Below are positions 47,959-56,955 of a DNA stretch of 64,000 nucleotides, piece by piece (positions within the stretch are counted from its first letter, which is position 1; each line of letters opens with the position of its first letter). This stretch comes from Bacillus sp. UNC41MFS5. GTDB taxonomy: Bacteria; Bacillota; Bacilli; Bacillales_B; DSM-18226. Made by a program: the position numbers and the translations under genes. The DNA is taken from contig NZ_KK366017.1 of NCBI RefSeq assembly GCF_000686805.1, forward strand, positions 1,409,183 through 1,473,182, given 5' to 3'. The notes below the pieces were generated by a model, which saw only the letters and a list, made by a program, of their open reading frames with translations, did no database searches and was not told the DNA's origin.

Positions 47959-49476
47959 TTATTTATTTGCTGCGTTTATGGTACTAAGTGAATTGTTAAG
48001 TGCTGTTTTACACTTGTTTGCATCAGGGTTCGATGAACGATCTGCTGCTAATACAACATCAATTGTTCCATCAATTTTCGTCCATGTAGCGCCATCGATT
48101 TTTCGAAGCTTAGGTTCCTGTATGTCCCATTGATGTTCTAATTCATCTGCCCCTTTTTTCGCTGAAGCAAAGTCATTTTTGTTTACAGCGTTTAGTATAT
48201 CATTTTCGATTTTTGCAAAATTGTTTAACTGTCCAGATAATGTAGTTTGTGAAGCACCCGGTTTTGATGTTGATTTATTTGCAGCATTTAAGGCACTATG
48301 TGAATTAGTAAGTACTGTTTTGCTTTGATTAATATTAGGTTTTGAAGAACGAACTGCTGCTAGCACAGAGTCAATTGTTCCATCAATTTTTGTCCATGTA
48401 GTGCTATCAATTTTTCGAAGCTTAGGTTCTTGTGTATCCCACTGATGTTCCAAATTATCAGCGCCTTTTTTTGCTGAAGCAAAGTCGTTTATATTTACAG
48501 CGTTTAGCATACCATTTTCAATTTTAACAAAATCGTTTAATTGACCTGCTAATGTAGCTTGCTCTGTAGCACCTTGTGATGCAATATTATTACTGCGCCA
48601 GTTATAACCACCTATACCAACAACTAAGAAAATTAAGAGTACAACAATCGTTTGTGTTAGCACATGTTTCTTATTTGCATTTCTTTGGTCTGTTTCCGCT
48701 ATATCACTCTTAGCATTTGTATCAATTTTTGAAACGGCAAGGAAAACGATGATCGCTAAAATAGCGATAAGAAAAATCACACTCGTAACGGTTGTCCCGA
48801 GTCCTAATCCACCATTTACTTTTGATTGAGATAGGTAATCTCCAATTGACGCTCCAAGTGGACGAGTTAAAATATACGCAATCCAGAAAGCTAATACTCC
48901 GTCAAGTTTCAAAAATTTATAAGCTAAGAACACAAGAGCAATAATAATAACAACGCCTATTCCTGTGTTAAGATAACCAAAACCAAGTTGTTCGGAATAT
49001 AAATCGCCGACCGCTGTTCCAAGTGCAAAGGTGAAAAGGATTGTAAGCCAGTAGAAAACCTCTCTTTTTCTAGTAAAAATCGAGTGGATCGATAGTGTTT
49101 TTTCACTAAGATACCATAATAGAAAAGTCAGTCCTAGTAGCACCGAGAAAACAGCTGTGCTAACCTCAAGTGGTACGCCCATATTATCTGTCAAGTTATC
49201 CGTTACCAATGTTCCAAATACACTTATAAGAACAACTGTTACCCAGTAAATCGCTGGAACATATTTGCTCGCTTTAAATTGAAAAAACAATGCAATAAAA
49301 AATGCAACTCCCATAATAATGGTAGTAAGAGTTAAACCAAGTCCAATATTGAAATTGATGAAATCAGCAAACGTTTCACCAACAGTTGTACACAAAATTT
49401 TGATGATCCAAAAGAAAATCGTCACTTGTGGCACTTTGTTAAGTAAAATTTTTATTTTATTTTGGTTTTCTTGCAT
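47959..49476 (-). CDS. COG4705-like membrane protein with duplicated C-terminal domain
   Basis: 505 residues. The N-terminal 260 residues have about eight transmembrane helices with the COG4705 signatures KVPQVTIFFWIIKILCTTVG and FALGTAVGDLYSEQLGFGY. One more helix (about 275-295) leads to two tandem copies (period 107 residues, 321 bp) of a helical domain: NDFASAKKGADNLEHQWDTQ, EPKLRKID, WTKIDGTIDSVLAA. The second copy is about 80% identical, so the duplication is recent. The function is unknown; the membrane part occurs in proteins proposed to handle metals or envelope stress. ATG 49476 follows GAAAGGAAA. Confidence 0.75.
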   Translation of the reverse strand: MQENQNKIKILLNKVPQVTIFFWIIKILCTTVGETFADFINFNIGLGLTLTTIIMGVAFFIALFFQFKASKYVPAIYWVTVVLISVFGTLVTDNLTDNMGVPLEVSTAVFSVLLGLTFLLWYLSEKTLSIHSIFTRKREVFYWLTILFTFALGTAVGDLYSEQLGFGYLNTGIGVVIIIALVFLAYKFLKLDGVLAFWIAYILTRPLGASIGDYLSQSKVNGGLGLGTTVTSVIFLIAILAIIVFLAVSKIDTNAKSDIAETDQRNANKKHVLTQTIVVLLIFLVVGIGGYNWRSNNIASQGATEQATLAGQLNDFVKIENGMLNAVNINDFASAKKGADNLEHQWDTQEPKLRKIDSTTWTKIDGTIDSVLAAVRSSKPNINQSKTVLTNSHSALNAANKSTSKPGASQTTLSGQLNNFAKIENDILNAVNKNDFASAKKGADELEHQWDIQEPKLRKIDGATWTKIDGTIDVVLAADRSSNPDANKCKTALNNSLSTINAANK

Positions 49477-50049
49477 TTATAATTTCCTTTCTTTAAAGTG
49501 GTTTCCCACAACTTAGTTTTATTTCTCTCTCTAAATAAGGATACGTATCCAAATCCAAGTTTATCATTTAGGAAGTCCACGCTGTTTCTCCCACAATGGT
49601 TGCCATAATCTTGACGATTTAAAAAAAGGGTGGCTTGTGATTCTTTGCTTAACATTTACCGAATTGAAGTTTCAGTTTGTTCAAAAATGCCAAGTTTTCT
49701 TAAAAGGGAACTCATCTCCTTTTTGGAAGTAGTCATTGTTTCCATCGCTTATTTTCATTTGAGATGATTTTAGTCTCTACTTCTCTACTATATTATAAAT
49801 TGGAGGGCTATTTATTAATAACTGATTAAAATTAACTTAAGTGTCTATTAAGAATAAGCGGTATTTTTCTTATCGGACTTACGGTCCAGGAGTGTTGAAG
49901 AAGGGAAAGTAATTTTTCATACTGGGAGGAGGAAAGGATGAGAAGGGATTACTTGAAGTTATTTTACCAGAAAGGAGAAATATTAAGCTTTTCAAGTCTA
50001 TCTCAATTTCATTGTTGATGATATCTCAATATTTTCCTTATATTATCCA

Positions 50050-50085
50050 TTAATGATGTTTTACAATATTGTAAAACATCATTAA
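50050..50085. repeat. Perfect 36-bp palindrome
   Basis: Two 18-base arms without a spacer; the centre is TTTTACAATATTGTAAAA and the flanks are TTAATGATG/CATCATTAA. There is no T tract, so it is not a typical terminator. Confidence 0.85.
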
Positions 50086-50127
50086 ATTCCTATCGAAAAA
50101 TTTGTGAAGAAATACACTTAAAGTAAA

Positions 50128-50191
50128 GGGTGCTTGAGCGAAACAAAGAGTCGTAGCTGCGGCCTCTTTTTTCATGTTTCACTAAAGTGGC
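50128..50191 (+). repeat. Copy of the dispersed hairpin repeat
   Basis: GGGTGCTTGAGCGAAACAAAG, then AGTCGTAGCTGCGGCCTCTT with T6, then CACTAAAG. Nearly identical to the copy at 61296-61358. Confidence 0.75.
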
Positions 50192-50212
50192 AAATCCATA
50201 CATAAATCGACA

Positions 50213-50236
50213 TAAAAAAAGACCCCCACAGGGTCC
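50213..50236 (-). terminator. Terminator after ycgQ
   Basis: GACCC-tgtg-GGGGTC followed on the minus strand by T7. Confidence 0.8.
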
Positions 50237-50239
50237 TCC

Positions 50240-51121
50240 TTATAAATTCAAAGTGTTTCTGTAAACATAAGGGTCATTCGGTTTTGGAATGGTTTTGTAG
50301 CTTGTTACTTTTAAAACAGGAATTTTAGTTTTCATTTGTGGATAATAAACTGTATCCATTGTTCCTGTTACCTGATACCATTGGTCATTCGGAATGTGTA
50401 CGTTTTTCGGGAATTGAATCATCATTCCAAAGGCACCAGAGTCAGCGACACAGTGAATGAGCCCAAAGCGAAGTAAAAACAGCTGGTTAGGTTGTTCTCC
50501 TGGACCATTGTAAGTAAATCCATTCATGGTAAGAGTTTTCCCTGCAAACGCCCCTGAAAAATTATACATTACTTCTAACCCGACTAAATAGTCTTGATCC
50601 GTTAAAGTAATATTATTTTTTGGAATATAAGACTTAGACTCTTTCCTTACTAAATCCACAAAATCAGCTTGGTTCATGAATTTACTCATATCAGGATTTA
50701 GAACTTGATGCGTCCCGTAACGATCATTTCCGTCTTCTAATGTCGGAAATGAAAACCCCTTTGCATCCACTAGCTGTGAATCAAGAGTTGCCACTGGTAA
50801 AACCACACCTGAGATGGCAGGAACTAACACGACAGTGTAAGCCAAGAATTTTTTTATCCTTTTTCCAACGGATTGTTTCTTTTTTTCGTGACCATGATCA
50901 TGATGATCGTAGCTACAATCACAATCATGTTGTTCCTCTTTCTTTTCTCCAGAAAACCATAATTTAATTCCTTCGACAACTGTAAGTATGAATAAAATCA
51001 CGATCATACTTCCAGATAAGAAGCTATATTTCATATTTATATATTTTGAAATGTTTCCTGTAGCATGCAGCATAAAAAACAAGTTTGTAGTAAGTATTAA
51101 AATAAGGACTTTAAACATCAT
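50240..51121 (-). CDS. ycgQ: YcgQ/TIGR03943-like permease subunit with His-rich loop
   Basis: 293 residues from ATG 51121 (AAAGGA six bases upstream, overlapping the ycgR stop). Two N-terminal helices are followed by a His/Cys/Asp loop (HDCDCSYDHHDHGHEKKKQ) likely to bind zinc or a similar metal, a third helix, then an extracytoplasmic domain with LTMNGFTYN, HCVADSGAFGMMIQFP and WYQVTGTMD. It is encoded directly after the partner permease. It is paralogous to 52460-53386. Confidence 0.82.
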   Translation of the reverse strand: MMFKVLILILTTNLFFMLHATGNISKYINMKYSFLSGSMIVILFILTVVEGIKLWFSGEKKEEQHDCDCSYDHHDHGHEKKKQSVGKRIKKFLAYTVVLVPAISGVVLPVATLDSQLVDAKGFSFPTLEDGNDRYGTHQVLNPDMSKFMNQADFVDLVRKESKSYIPKNNITLTDQDYLVGLEVMYNFSGAFAGKTLTMNGFTYNGPGEQPNQLFLLRFGLIHCVADSGAFGMMIQFPKNVHIPNDQWYQVTGTMDTVYYPQMKTKIPVLKVTSYKTIPKPNDPYVYRNTLNL

Positions 51122-51131
51122 CCCACATCCT

Positions 51132-52001
51132 TTACAAAAGAAGTGAACCAATGAATACAAATGAAGTAATTAATGAAACTAAAAGAACCGCAAATTTTGC
51201 CTTAAAAGACCCAAACATCATAAGTAAATTTTTAATATCTACCATATTGCCAAACACTAAGAAAGATACGACTGAAGTTTGGGGGAAAAAATTACGAAAA
51301 GATGCTGCTACAAAAGCATCTGCTGCCGAACAAATAGATAAGATAAAAGCTAAAGCCATCATAACCAGTACAGCAGTTACGTGTGTACCTCCCAATGTTG
51401 TTAATATCCGTGTAGGTACATAAACTTGCATAGTAGATGCAATTAATGCACCCAGCACTACATATTTTCCCATACTAAAAAATTCGTCACTGGTATGGTT
51501 AAGAACACTCATTAATTTTTGTCTAGTATTCTGGTGAGAATGGTTGTGAACATGTATCTCAATATTTTCTTTTAGTGGATTGTCCTTTATGACAAAAGAT
51601 AATACAAGTCCAACTAAAATTGAAACACCGATTGCTAACCCTGCTCGGTACCCTACCATTGTCCAGCTATCCCCAAATGCAATAAATGTAGCAAATAAAA
51701 CAATCGGATTGATAATTGGACCAGAAAGCATAAAGGCAATTCCTGCATGAGGGGCGAGTCCTTTTTTTATTAACCGTGAAACTATGGGAACAATCCCACA
51801 TTCACATCCAGGAAATAATACTCCCATAAAACTAGCAGCAACAACAGATAAATATCTATTTTTTGGCAGAATTCTAAGCAGTGTATTTTCAGAAACAAAA
51901 ACTTCTATCAGTGCAGAAATAAAAGCCCCAACGACAATAAATGGGAATGCTTCAATGATAATACTTATAAAGATCGTATTCAATTGTAATAATCGATCCA
52001 T
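51132..52001 (-). CDS. ycgR: YcgR-like permease (DUF318/ArsP_1 family)
   Basis: 289 residues from ATG 52001 (AGGAGGA upstream). About eight transmembrane helices with FPGCECGIVPIVSRLIKKG and FMLSGPIINPIVLFAT, and ICSAADAFVAASFRNFFP near the end, the DUF318 hallmarks; the cytosolic loop has IHVHNHSHQNT. The family transports metal(loid) compounds. It forms an operon with ycgQ. No Zur box was seen upstream, in contrast to the second copy of the pair. Confidence 0.87.
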   Translation of the reverse strand: MDRLLQLNTIFISIIIEAFPFIVVGAFISALIEVFVSENTLLRILPKNRYLSVVAASFMGVLFPGCECGIVPIVSRLIKKGLAPHAGIAFMLSGPIINPIVLFATFIAFGDSWTMVGYRAGLAIGVSILVGLVLSFVIKDNPLKENIEIHVHNHSHQNTRQKLMSVLNHTSDEFFSMGKYVVLGALIASTMQVYVPTRILTTLGGTHVTAVLVMMALAFILSICSAADAFVAASFRNFFPQTSVVSFLVFGNMVDIKNLLMMFGSFKAKFAVLLVSLITSFVFIGSLLL

Positions 52002-52459
52002 GAATATTCCTCCTGTGATATACCACAATTGGTTTCTTAAAAAAACAACTTCTATCATTTCAAAATTATCACTAATTTGATATGTTTTGATTTTCCATAT
52101 GGGGTAGATATGTTTCCCATTAAAATATATTAAACAATCTTGGTGACGAAAATGCTAACAGTTCAAAGGAATTTTCAATAAAAAAGATGTGTAAGGGATC
52201 CAAGGCAAAACCCCTTTCAAAGTATTTCACAAGTTATATTTTTTAATTTCATTAATGTTTTATTTGAAATCAGTAATAATTAGAAATAGAAAATCCAGCA
52301 CAATTACGGCTGGATTTCTCTGTATTAGATAATGGTTCGTTACCCCAAAAATAATCTTACTACATAAATGTGAATATTTTATGAATATATAAAAATATAT
52401 GCCTTTAATCTTGTTTTTAATTTGATGGAGTAATCATTTTTTTCATTATATATAAAGGT
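52002..52459. other. Intergenic stretch without supported gene
   Basis: Promoter region of ycgR and the hairpin at 52291-52317. A degenerate CAGTAATAATTAG at 52271 only partly resembles a Zur box. Confidence 0.5.
52291..52317 (-). terminator. Terminator downstream of the second ycgQ copy
   Basis: AAATCCAGC pairs with GCTGGATTT; the minus strand continues TTCTATTTC. Confidence 0.65.
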
Positions 52460-53386
52460 CTATTCAATTTTAATACCTGCATCAAACACATAGGGCTGCT
52501 GCGGAGCAGTAATTTTTGAAAGCTGGTTAATTTTTATAACGGGAATTGTCTCCCCATTGAATTGGGTTTGCCCAATTTTTCCTGTTACTTGAACCCATTT
52601 ATCCTTCGGTAATGCAGCTACCTCTCCATTTACCATCATTCCATATACCGTGGCATCGGCAACACAACATGTGATCCCAAATCGAGCAACAATAATCTGG
52701 TTTTGCATAAATTCTTTTTCCCGATACACAAATCCTTTTGTGGTTACCGTTTTTCCAATCAACGCATTTAGATTATCTTGAATAATGTTCATTACGTTTA
52801 CATACTGGTTATCGTCTATATTAATGGAATTAGCATTTAATATTTTATTCTTTAAAGCATCATATTCTTTTTGAGTTAAAGGCTCAGGTTGATTATCAAG
52901 TACACTTTGTGTGTTAGTTGAAGTGGTAGTTTTATTGGAATTAGATGATGATGGTAATTTTGGACTGTTATTTGAAGTTTTATTTTGTTTAGGTGGTTGA
53001 GAGCTAGCTCCCAAAATAATTGTTCTGTTCATTGCAACAGAGCTTCCCAGCACATTGTTTGAGAAAAGAAATCCTGTGGTTATAGGAATAATAAATAATA
53101 AATAAAGAAACACACTTTTTGAGAAAGAGGAAGGATAGGCATGATCCCCGTCACAATCACAATGATAAGAATGATCCTTCCCTGAAGTTCCTCTTATAAT
53201 CAAAAGAACTCCAAGAATAAGGCATATAAAGAGAGTGAAATAAATAAATCGAATCATTTTTGGTGCGATTAAAAGAGATATATTATTCGTTAGAAGTAAT
53301 TTAAATAAAAGTAGCATAAATCCAATCAAAATGATTCCCCTGATAAGATGATGAAAAGAAAAATCTTGGGTTTTATTAGATCTCAT
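52460..53386 (-). CDS. Second YcgQ-like permease subunit
   Basis: 308 residues. The layout is the same as the copy at 50240-51121: helices, metal-binding loop (KDHSYHCDCDGDHAYPSS), a helix, an added Ser/Asn/Thr linker (about 140-165), then the domain with TVTTKGFVYREKEFMQNQ, GITCCVADATVYGMMVNGE and WVQVTGKIGQ. GGGGTG precedes ATG 53386. It lies 15 bases after the permease gene in one operon starting next to the Zur box. Confidence 0.82.
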   Translation of the reverse strand: MRSNKTQDFSFHHLIRGIILIGFMLLLFKLLLTNNISLLIAPKMIRFIYFTLFICLILGVLLIIRGTSGKDHSYHCDCDGDHAYPSSFSKSVFLYLLFIIPITTGFLFSNNVLGSSVAMNRTIILGASSQPPKQNKTSNNSPKLPSSSNSNKTTTSTNTQSVLDNQPEPLTQKEYDALKNKILNANSINIDDNQYVNVMNIIQDNLNALIGKTVTTKGFVYREKEFMQNQIIVARFGITCCVADATVYGMMVNGEVAALPKDKWVQVTGKIGQTQFNGETIPVIKINQLSKITAPQQPYVFDAGIKIE

Positions 53387-53401
53387 TATTGGACACCCCT
53401 T

Positions 53402-54400
53402 TTATAAAAAAATTAGCTGAAAAATATATACGGAAAAATAGACGACAAGAGGAGTTACCAATAGTAGATAAATGACAAATTTTTTCTTGAAAAAACCAAA
53501 TAACATTAAGGTGTTTTTTATATCAATCATAGGACCGAAGACTAGAAATGCAAGGATGGAACCTTCTGTAAAAGTGGAACCAAAAGATGAGGCTACAAAG
53601 GCATCTGCTGAAGAGCATACAGAAAGGACGTATCCTAGTCCCATCATAGCCATTGGTGCAAAGGTTGTGCTTGTCCCTGTTGGTAAGAGAACATTTCGGT
53701 CTAAGAAAGCTTGAAATAAACTGGCAAGAAATGCACCTATGAATAAATACTTCCCTGTATCAAATAATTCATCACTTGCATGATAAAGTGTTTCTAATAG
53801 TTTATTTCCTCTTTGGTGGTTGTGGTGGTGATGGTCTTCCTTCTGCACTTTAAGAATATTTTCACCTTTAAAACGTCTGTAAATGATTAATCCAATAATA
53901 ATGTAGCTTATAAATCCTACAAACATCCTTGCATTGGCTACATAAGGTGTGCTTTTAAACGCAAAATAAGTAGACGCATAAACGACAGGGTTTAAGATTG
54001 GAGCACTAAGCATAAATACAACACCTACATGTGAAGGCATGCCTTTTTTTATTAACCTGCGGACGACAGGAACGATGGCACACTCACATATAGGAAAGAT
54101 TATCCCAAGTAAGGCAGCAGGTATAAGGGCTAAATAGGCATTACGGGGCACAACCCTTCGGACTACATTTTAGGAAACAAATGATTGGATAATAGCTGAT
54201 ACAAATACACCCAATAAAATAAATGGAATAGCTTCTAAAATAATACTAAGAAAAATGGTATTTACATTAAAAAACATACTAGGGATTCTAGTAAAAAATG
54301 AAATGTTTTTTAATTCATTCGCAAAAAGAAATAGAAAAAGGAATAAACAAAATAATAGAAAAACGATACTATCCTTAAACAGCTTATTTATAAAGGTCAT
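53402..54400 (-). pseudogene. Second YcgR-like permease, interrupted by a stop codon
   Basis: 333 codons in one frame, interrupted at 54172-54170 by TAA. Before it the protein reads NTIFLSIILEAIPFILLGVF...QSFVS; after it NVVRRVVPRNAYLALIPAAL, FPICECAIVPVVRRLIKKG and VCSSADAFVASSFGSTF. The intact paralogue has FVSENTLLR at this place, so one GAA-to-TAA change explains it. The loop QKEDHHHHNHQRGN is strongly His-rich. GTG 54151 could restart translation, but the first helices would be lost. Confidence 0.8.
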
Positions 54401-54515
54401 TACAATCTACCTCCTCAAATCTACTAATCCTATCATATTGATATGCACTTATACTTAGTTCATTTCATTAAAATTTGATGATTGACATAAATATATAATC
54501 GTTATAAGATTTAAT

Positions 54516-54530
54516 TCGTAATAATTACGA
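54516..54530. promoter_or_regulatory. Zur box, perfect palindrome
   Basis: TCGTAATAATTACGA matches the Bacillus Zur consensus TCGTAATNATTACGA exactly. It lies between the divergent permease operon and znuA and could control both. Confidence 0.88.
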
Positions 54531-54582
54531 TTTACATATTGCTATTAATCTTAAATTATACAAAATAATTATGCTCCTTAAA

Positions 54583-54597
54583 TCGTAATAATTCCTA
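54583..54597 (+). promoter_or_regulatory. Second, half-conserved Zur site
   Basis: TCGTAATAATTCCTA keeps the left half and centre of the Zur box; it sits just before the znuA ribosome site. Confidence 0.5.
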
Positions 54598-54625
54598 ATT
54601 AAAGATACCTTGGAGGTAAATGAAC

Positions 54626-55573
54626 ATGAAAAGACTGTTAGTCCCGGTATTTATTTTTCTATTAATGGTAAGTGGTTGCTCAAACACAGCTTCAACGAAA
54701 AGTGAAAAAACAAGTAAAGGATTTAAAAAACTGCAAATTGTCACTACTTTTTATCCGATGTACTACTTTACAAAAGAGGTGGCTGGCAGTTCAGCAAACG
54801 TGGAACTATTAATACCAAATGGTGCAGAACCACATGATTGGGAACCGACAGCAAAGGATATGGTAAAAATTCAAAACGCCGATGTTTTTATTTACAATAG
54901 CCACTACTTTGAACTTTGGACTGAAAAAGTATTGAAAAGTATTAATTATTCCAATTTAAAGGTTGTTGAGGCTGCTAGTGGGATTAAATTGATGGATGCA
55001 CTCGAATCAGAGGATGAGGAGGAACATGGTCATTCGGAACATACATCGTCTAAAGATCCTCATGTCTGGCTTTCTCCAGTTCTAGCTCAGCTAGAAGTAA
55101 ACACTATTGCTAAGGCTTTAGAACAGGCAGATCCCAAAAATAAAGACCAGTTTCAAAAAAATGCAGAGGCTTTAAATGCGGAGTTAGCTGATTTGGACCA
55201 CTTATATAAAGAGACTATCGATAAAGCCAAGAAGAAAGAATTTGTTACACAACATGCTGCATTTGGATACCTGGCAAAACAATATGGATTGACTCAAATT
55301 CCTATCGCAGGATTATCACCCGATGTCGAACCAACATTAGGAAAATTATCTGAATTAACAGAGCTGACAAAGAAGAAAAATACCGAAGTTATTTATTTTG
55401 AGGAGATGACATCTTCAAAAGTGGCGGAAACGTTAGCAAAAGAAATAGGTGCTAAAACGGAAGTATTAAATCCATTAGAGGGATTAACGAAGAAAGAGCA
55501 AGAACAGGGATTAGACTATTTAGATGTTATGAAAAATAATCTGGAGTCATTAAAATTATCGATTTTAGATTAG
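54626..55573 (+). CDS. znuA: Zinc-binding lipoprotein ZnuA-like
   Basis: 315 residues from ATG 54626 (GGAGG nine bases upstream; ATG 54620 is too close). The signal peptide ends in the lipobox LMVSGC. Zinc ligands are in GAEPHDWEPTAKD, DPHVWLSPV and TQHAAFGYLAKQYG, with the His/acidic loop EDEEEHGHSEH between. It is the substrate-binding part of a zinc ABC importer, but no znuB or znuC follows, so it must use a transporter encoded elsewhere or act alone. The Zur boxes upstream fit zinc-starvation induction. Confidence 0.92.
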   Translation: MKRLLVPVFIFLLMVSGCSNTASTKSEKTSKGFKKLQIVTTFYPMYYFTKEVAGSSANVELLIPNGAEPHDWEPTAKDMVKIQNADVFIYNSHYFELWTEKVLKSINYSNLKVVEAASGIKLMDALESEDEEEHGHSEHTSSKDPHVWLSPVLAQLEVNTIAKALEQADPKNKDQFQKNAEALNAELADLDHLYKETIDKAKKKEFVTQHAAFGYLAKQYGLTQIPIAGLSPDVEPTLGKLSELTELTKKKNTEVIYFEEMTSSKVAETLAKEIGAKTEVLNPLEGLTKKEQEQGLDYLDVMKNNLESLKLSILD

Positions 55574-55682
55574 TTATCTAATTTAGATATTCGTATCAAT
55601 CTGAGAGAGTGTAATAAGAATTTACATTAAAACAATAATAAAATAAATATATATGTTAAAATGTGGTAAAGGGGTGGTTATT

Positions 55683-55871
55683 ATGAAAGAAGAAAATAAG
55701 CCATTTAATGATGTAATAGACCACATGAATAAAATAGAAGGAAATTCTGCACATGTAAGCAAAGCTGAGGTAAAAAAGTTGCCAAAACCATTAAAATTTT
55801 TGGGGTATTTTATAGCTGGCTTCTTTTCAATATCCATCTTGTTAATAATTATTTTAAATTTATTACACTAA
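55683..55871 (+). CDS. Small C-terminally anchored membrane protein, 62 aa
   Basis: ATG 55683 follows GGGGTGG. The N-terminal 38 residues are soluble (MKEENKPFNDVIDHMNKIEG) and the rest is one transmembrane helix (YFIAGFFSISILLIIILNLL). The family was not recognised. It is followed at once by a dispersed-repeat copy. Confidence 0.65.
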   Translation: MKEENKPFNDVIDHMNKIEGNSAHVSKAEVKKLPKPLKFLGYFIAGFFSISILLIIILNLLH

Positions 55872-55947
55872 CCGATACTTGATTCTTAACAGGCTGTCAC
55901 CCAATGGTGGCTTTTCTTATTGGACTAACGAGGCAGATTAGTGAAAG
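55866..55947 (+). repeat. Copy of the dispersed hairpin repeat
   Basis: ACTAACCGATACTTGATTC, hairpin GGCTGTCACC..GGTGGCTTTTC, then ACTAACGAGGCAGATTAGTG. Its left end overlaps the stop codon of the 62-aa gene. Confidence 0.75.
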
Positions 55948-56171
55948 AAGGTATTGTTAAAAACAATGGAGAATAAATACCTTAGCATTTATTTAAAAGT
56001 TGGTGTTAGATATAAAGTGGAATTTTCCATCAATGGTAATTCTAAAAATAGAAAAGAGTCATTGTTTTGATCAATTTTTGTTCGAAAAGATGAATTTTTA
56101 TATTCCTTAAATTTAATCAATCTTTTTTCAAAACCAACAATAATGAAAACAAAAAGGAGTAAGAGTAAGTT

Positions 56172-56444
56172 ATGTGCCGAAACATTCGAACATTATTTAA
56201 TTTCGACCCACCAGCTACCGAAGAAGAGATTCATGCAGCATCTCTTCAGTACGTCAGAAAGATAACGGGTTATAACCAGCCCTCAAAGGCGAATGAGGAG
56301 GCGTTTATTCGTGCAGTCAATGAGATTGCAATGGTTTCTAGAGAACTATTAAACACACTAGTAACGAATTCCGAGCCACGGAATCGTGAGGTCGAAGCTG
56401 AGCGTGCTCGTACTAGAGCAGCTAAAAGGTATGGAACAAATTAG
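56172..56444 (+). CDS. DUF2277 family protein
   Basis: 90 residues beginning with the diagnostic MCRNIRTLFNFDPPATEEEI and YVRKITGYNQPSKANEEAF. The family is small, all-helical and widespread in bacteria, with no known function. The C-terminus is charged (REVEAERARTRAAKRYG). A dispersed-repeat copy follows. AAAAGGAG lies 12 bases before ATG 56172. Confidence 0.9.
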   Translation: MCRNIRTLFNFDPPATEEEIHAASLQYVRKITGYNQPSKANEEAFIRAVNEIAMVSRELLNTLVTNSEPRNREVEAERARTRAAKRYGTN

Positions 56445-56548
56445 TGGACTAAAAAATAGAAAAAAGTGTTTGATAGGATAGGTCCTTTACAGTGCTTAAA
56501 TCAAAAAGATAAGCTGTTTCGACAGCTTATTCAGAATTAGTTTGTAAA

Positions 56549-56627
56549 ACTAACACGTGCTTGAGTTGAGGAGGAAAGGCTGCTGCGGCAGCCTTTTTTA
56601 TTCGACTAACGGGCAGGATAGTTCAAG
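56549..56627 (+). repeat. Copy of the dispersed hairpin repeat
   Basis: ACTAACACGTGCTTGAGTTG, GGCTGCTGCGGCAGCC hairpin with T6, then ACTAACGGGCAGGATAGTTC. Confidence 0.8.
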
Positions 56628-56700
56628 AAAAATTCATTTTATGAGAGGGTTTGGTATCTAATAAATGGTATGATTTAGGAAAAATGATGGGGGATTTTAT

Positions 56701-56865
56701 ATGGTTAGTGTTATGGGTTATGGGTCTTTCCTAATTACAATAGGAACACCTTTGGCAGTTGTTTTTCTTTTAATATGGACTTATAGGGTAAAAAGAAATA
56801 GTGACGTTCAAGTTGAGCAAAACAATAAGATTATCCAACTGTTAGAAAAAAGAAACATCGAATAA
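56701..56865 (+). CDS. Small membrane protein, 54 aa
   Basis: ATG 56701 lies seven bases after GGGGG. One transmembrane helix (FLITIGTPLAVVFLLIWTY) is followed by a charged cytosolic tail (QVEQNNKIIQLLEKRNIE). The family was not recognised. A partial repeat copy follows. Confidence 0.55.
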   Translation: MVSVMGYGSFLITIGTPLAVVFLLIWTYRVKRNSDVQVEQNNKIIQLLEKRNIE

Positions 56866-56889
56866 AACTGTTTTATACTCTCATTGTGT

Positions 56890-56955
56890 TAAATGGGGCG
56901 ATGCTTCAATATTGAAGGGTCGCCTTTTCCTTCTTTAAGTAACGGGTGAGTAAGG
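56890..56955 (+). repeat. Degenerate copy of the dispersed repeat
   Basis: GGCGATGCTTCAATATTGAAG, hairpin GGGTCGCC, T-rich, then AAGTAACGGGTGAG. It is recognisable mainly by position and layout. Confidence 0.45.

Larger units (their letters stand above)
49477..50239. other. Gene-poor stretch with palindrome and repeat
   Basis: No supported gene in 760 bases. It holds the upstream region of the COG4705-like gene, a 36-bp palindrome (50050-50085), a dispersed-repeat copy (50128-50191) and the ycgQ terminator. Confidence 0.6.

Noticed and set aside
52271..52285. Zur box before the first ycgR
   Set aside because: CAGTAATAATTAG lacks the TCG/CGA ends and lies 270 bases from the gene.
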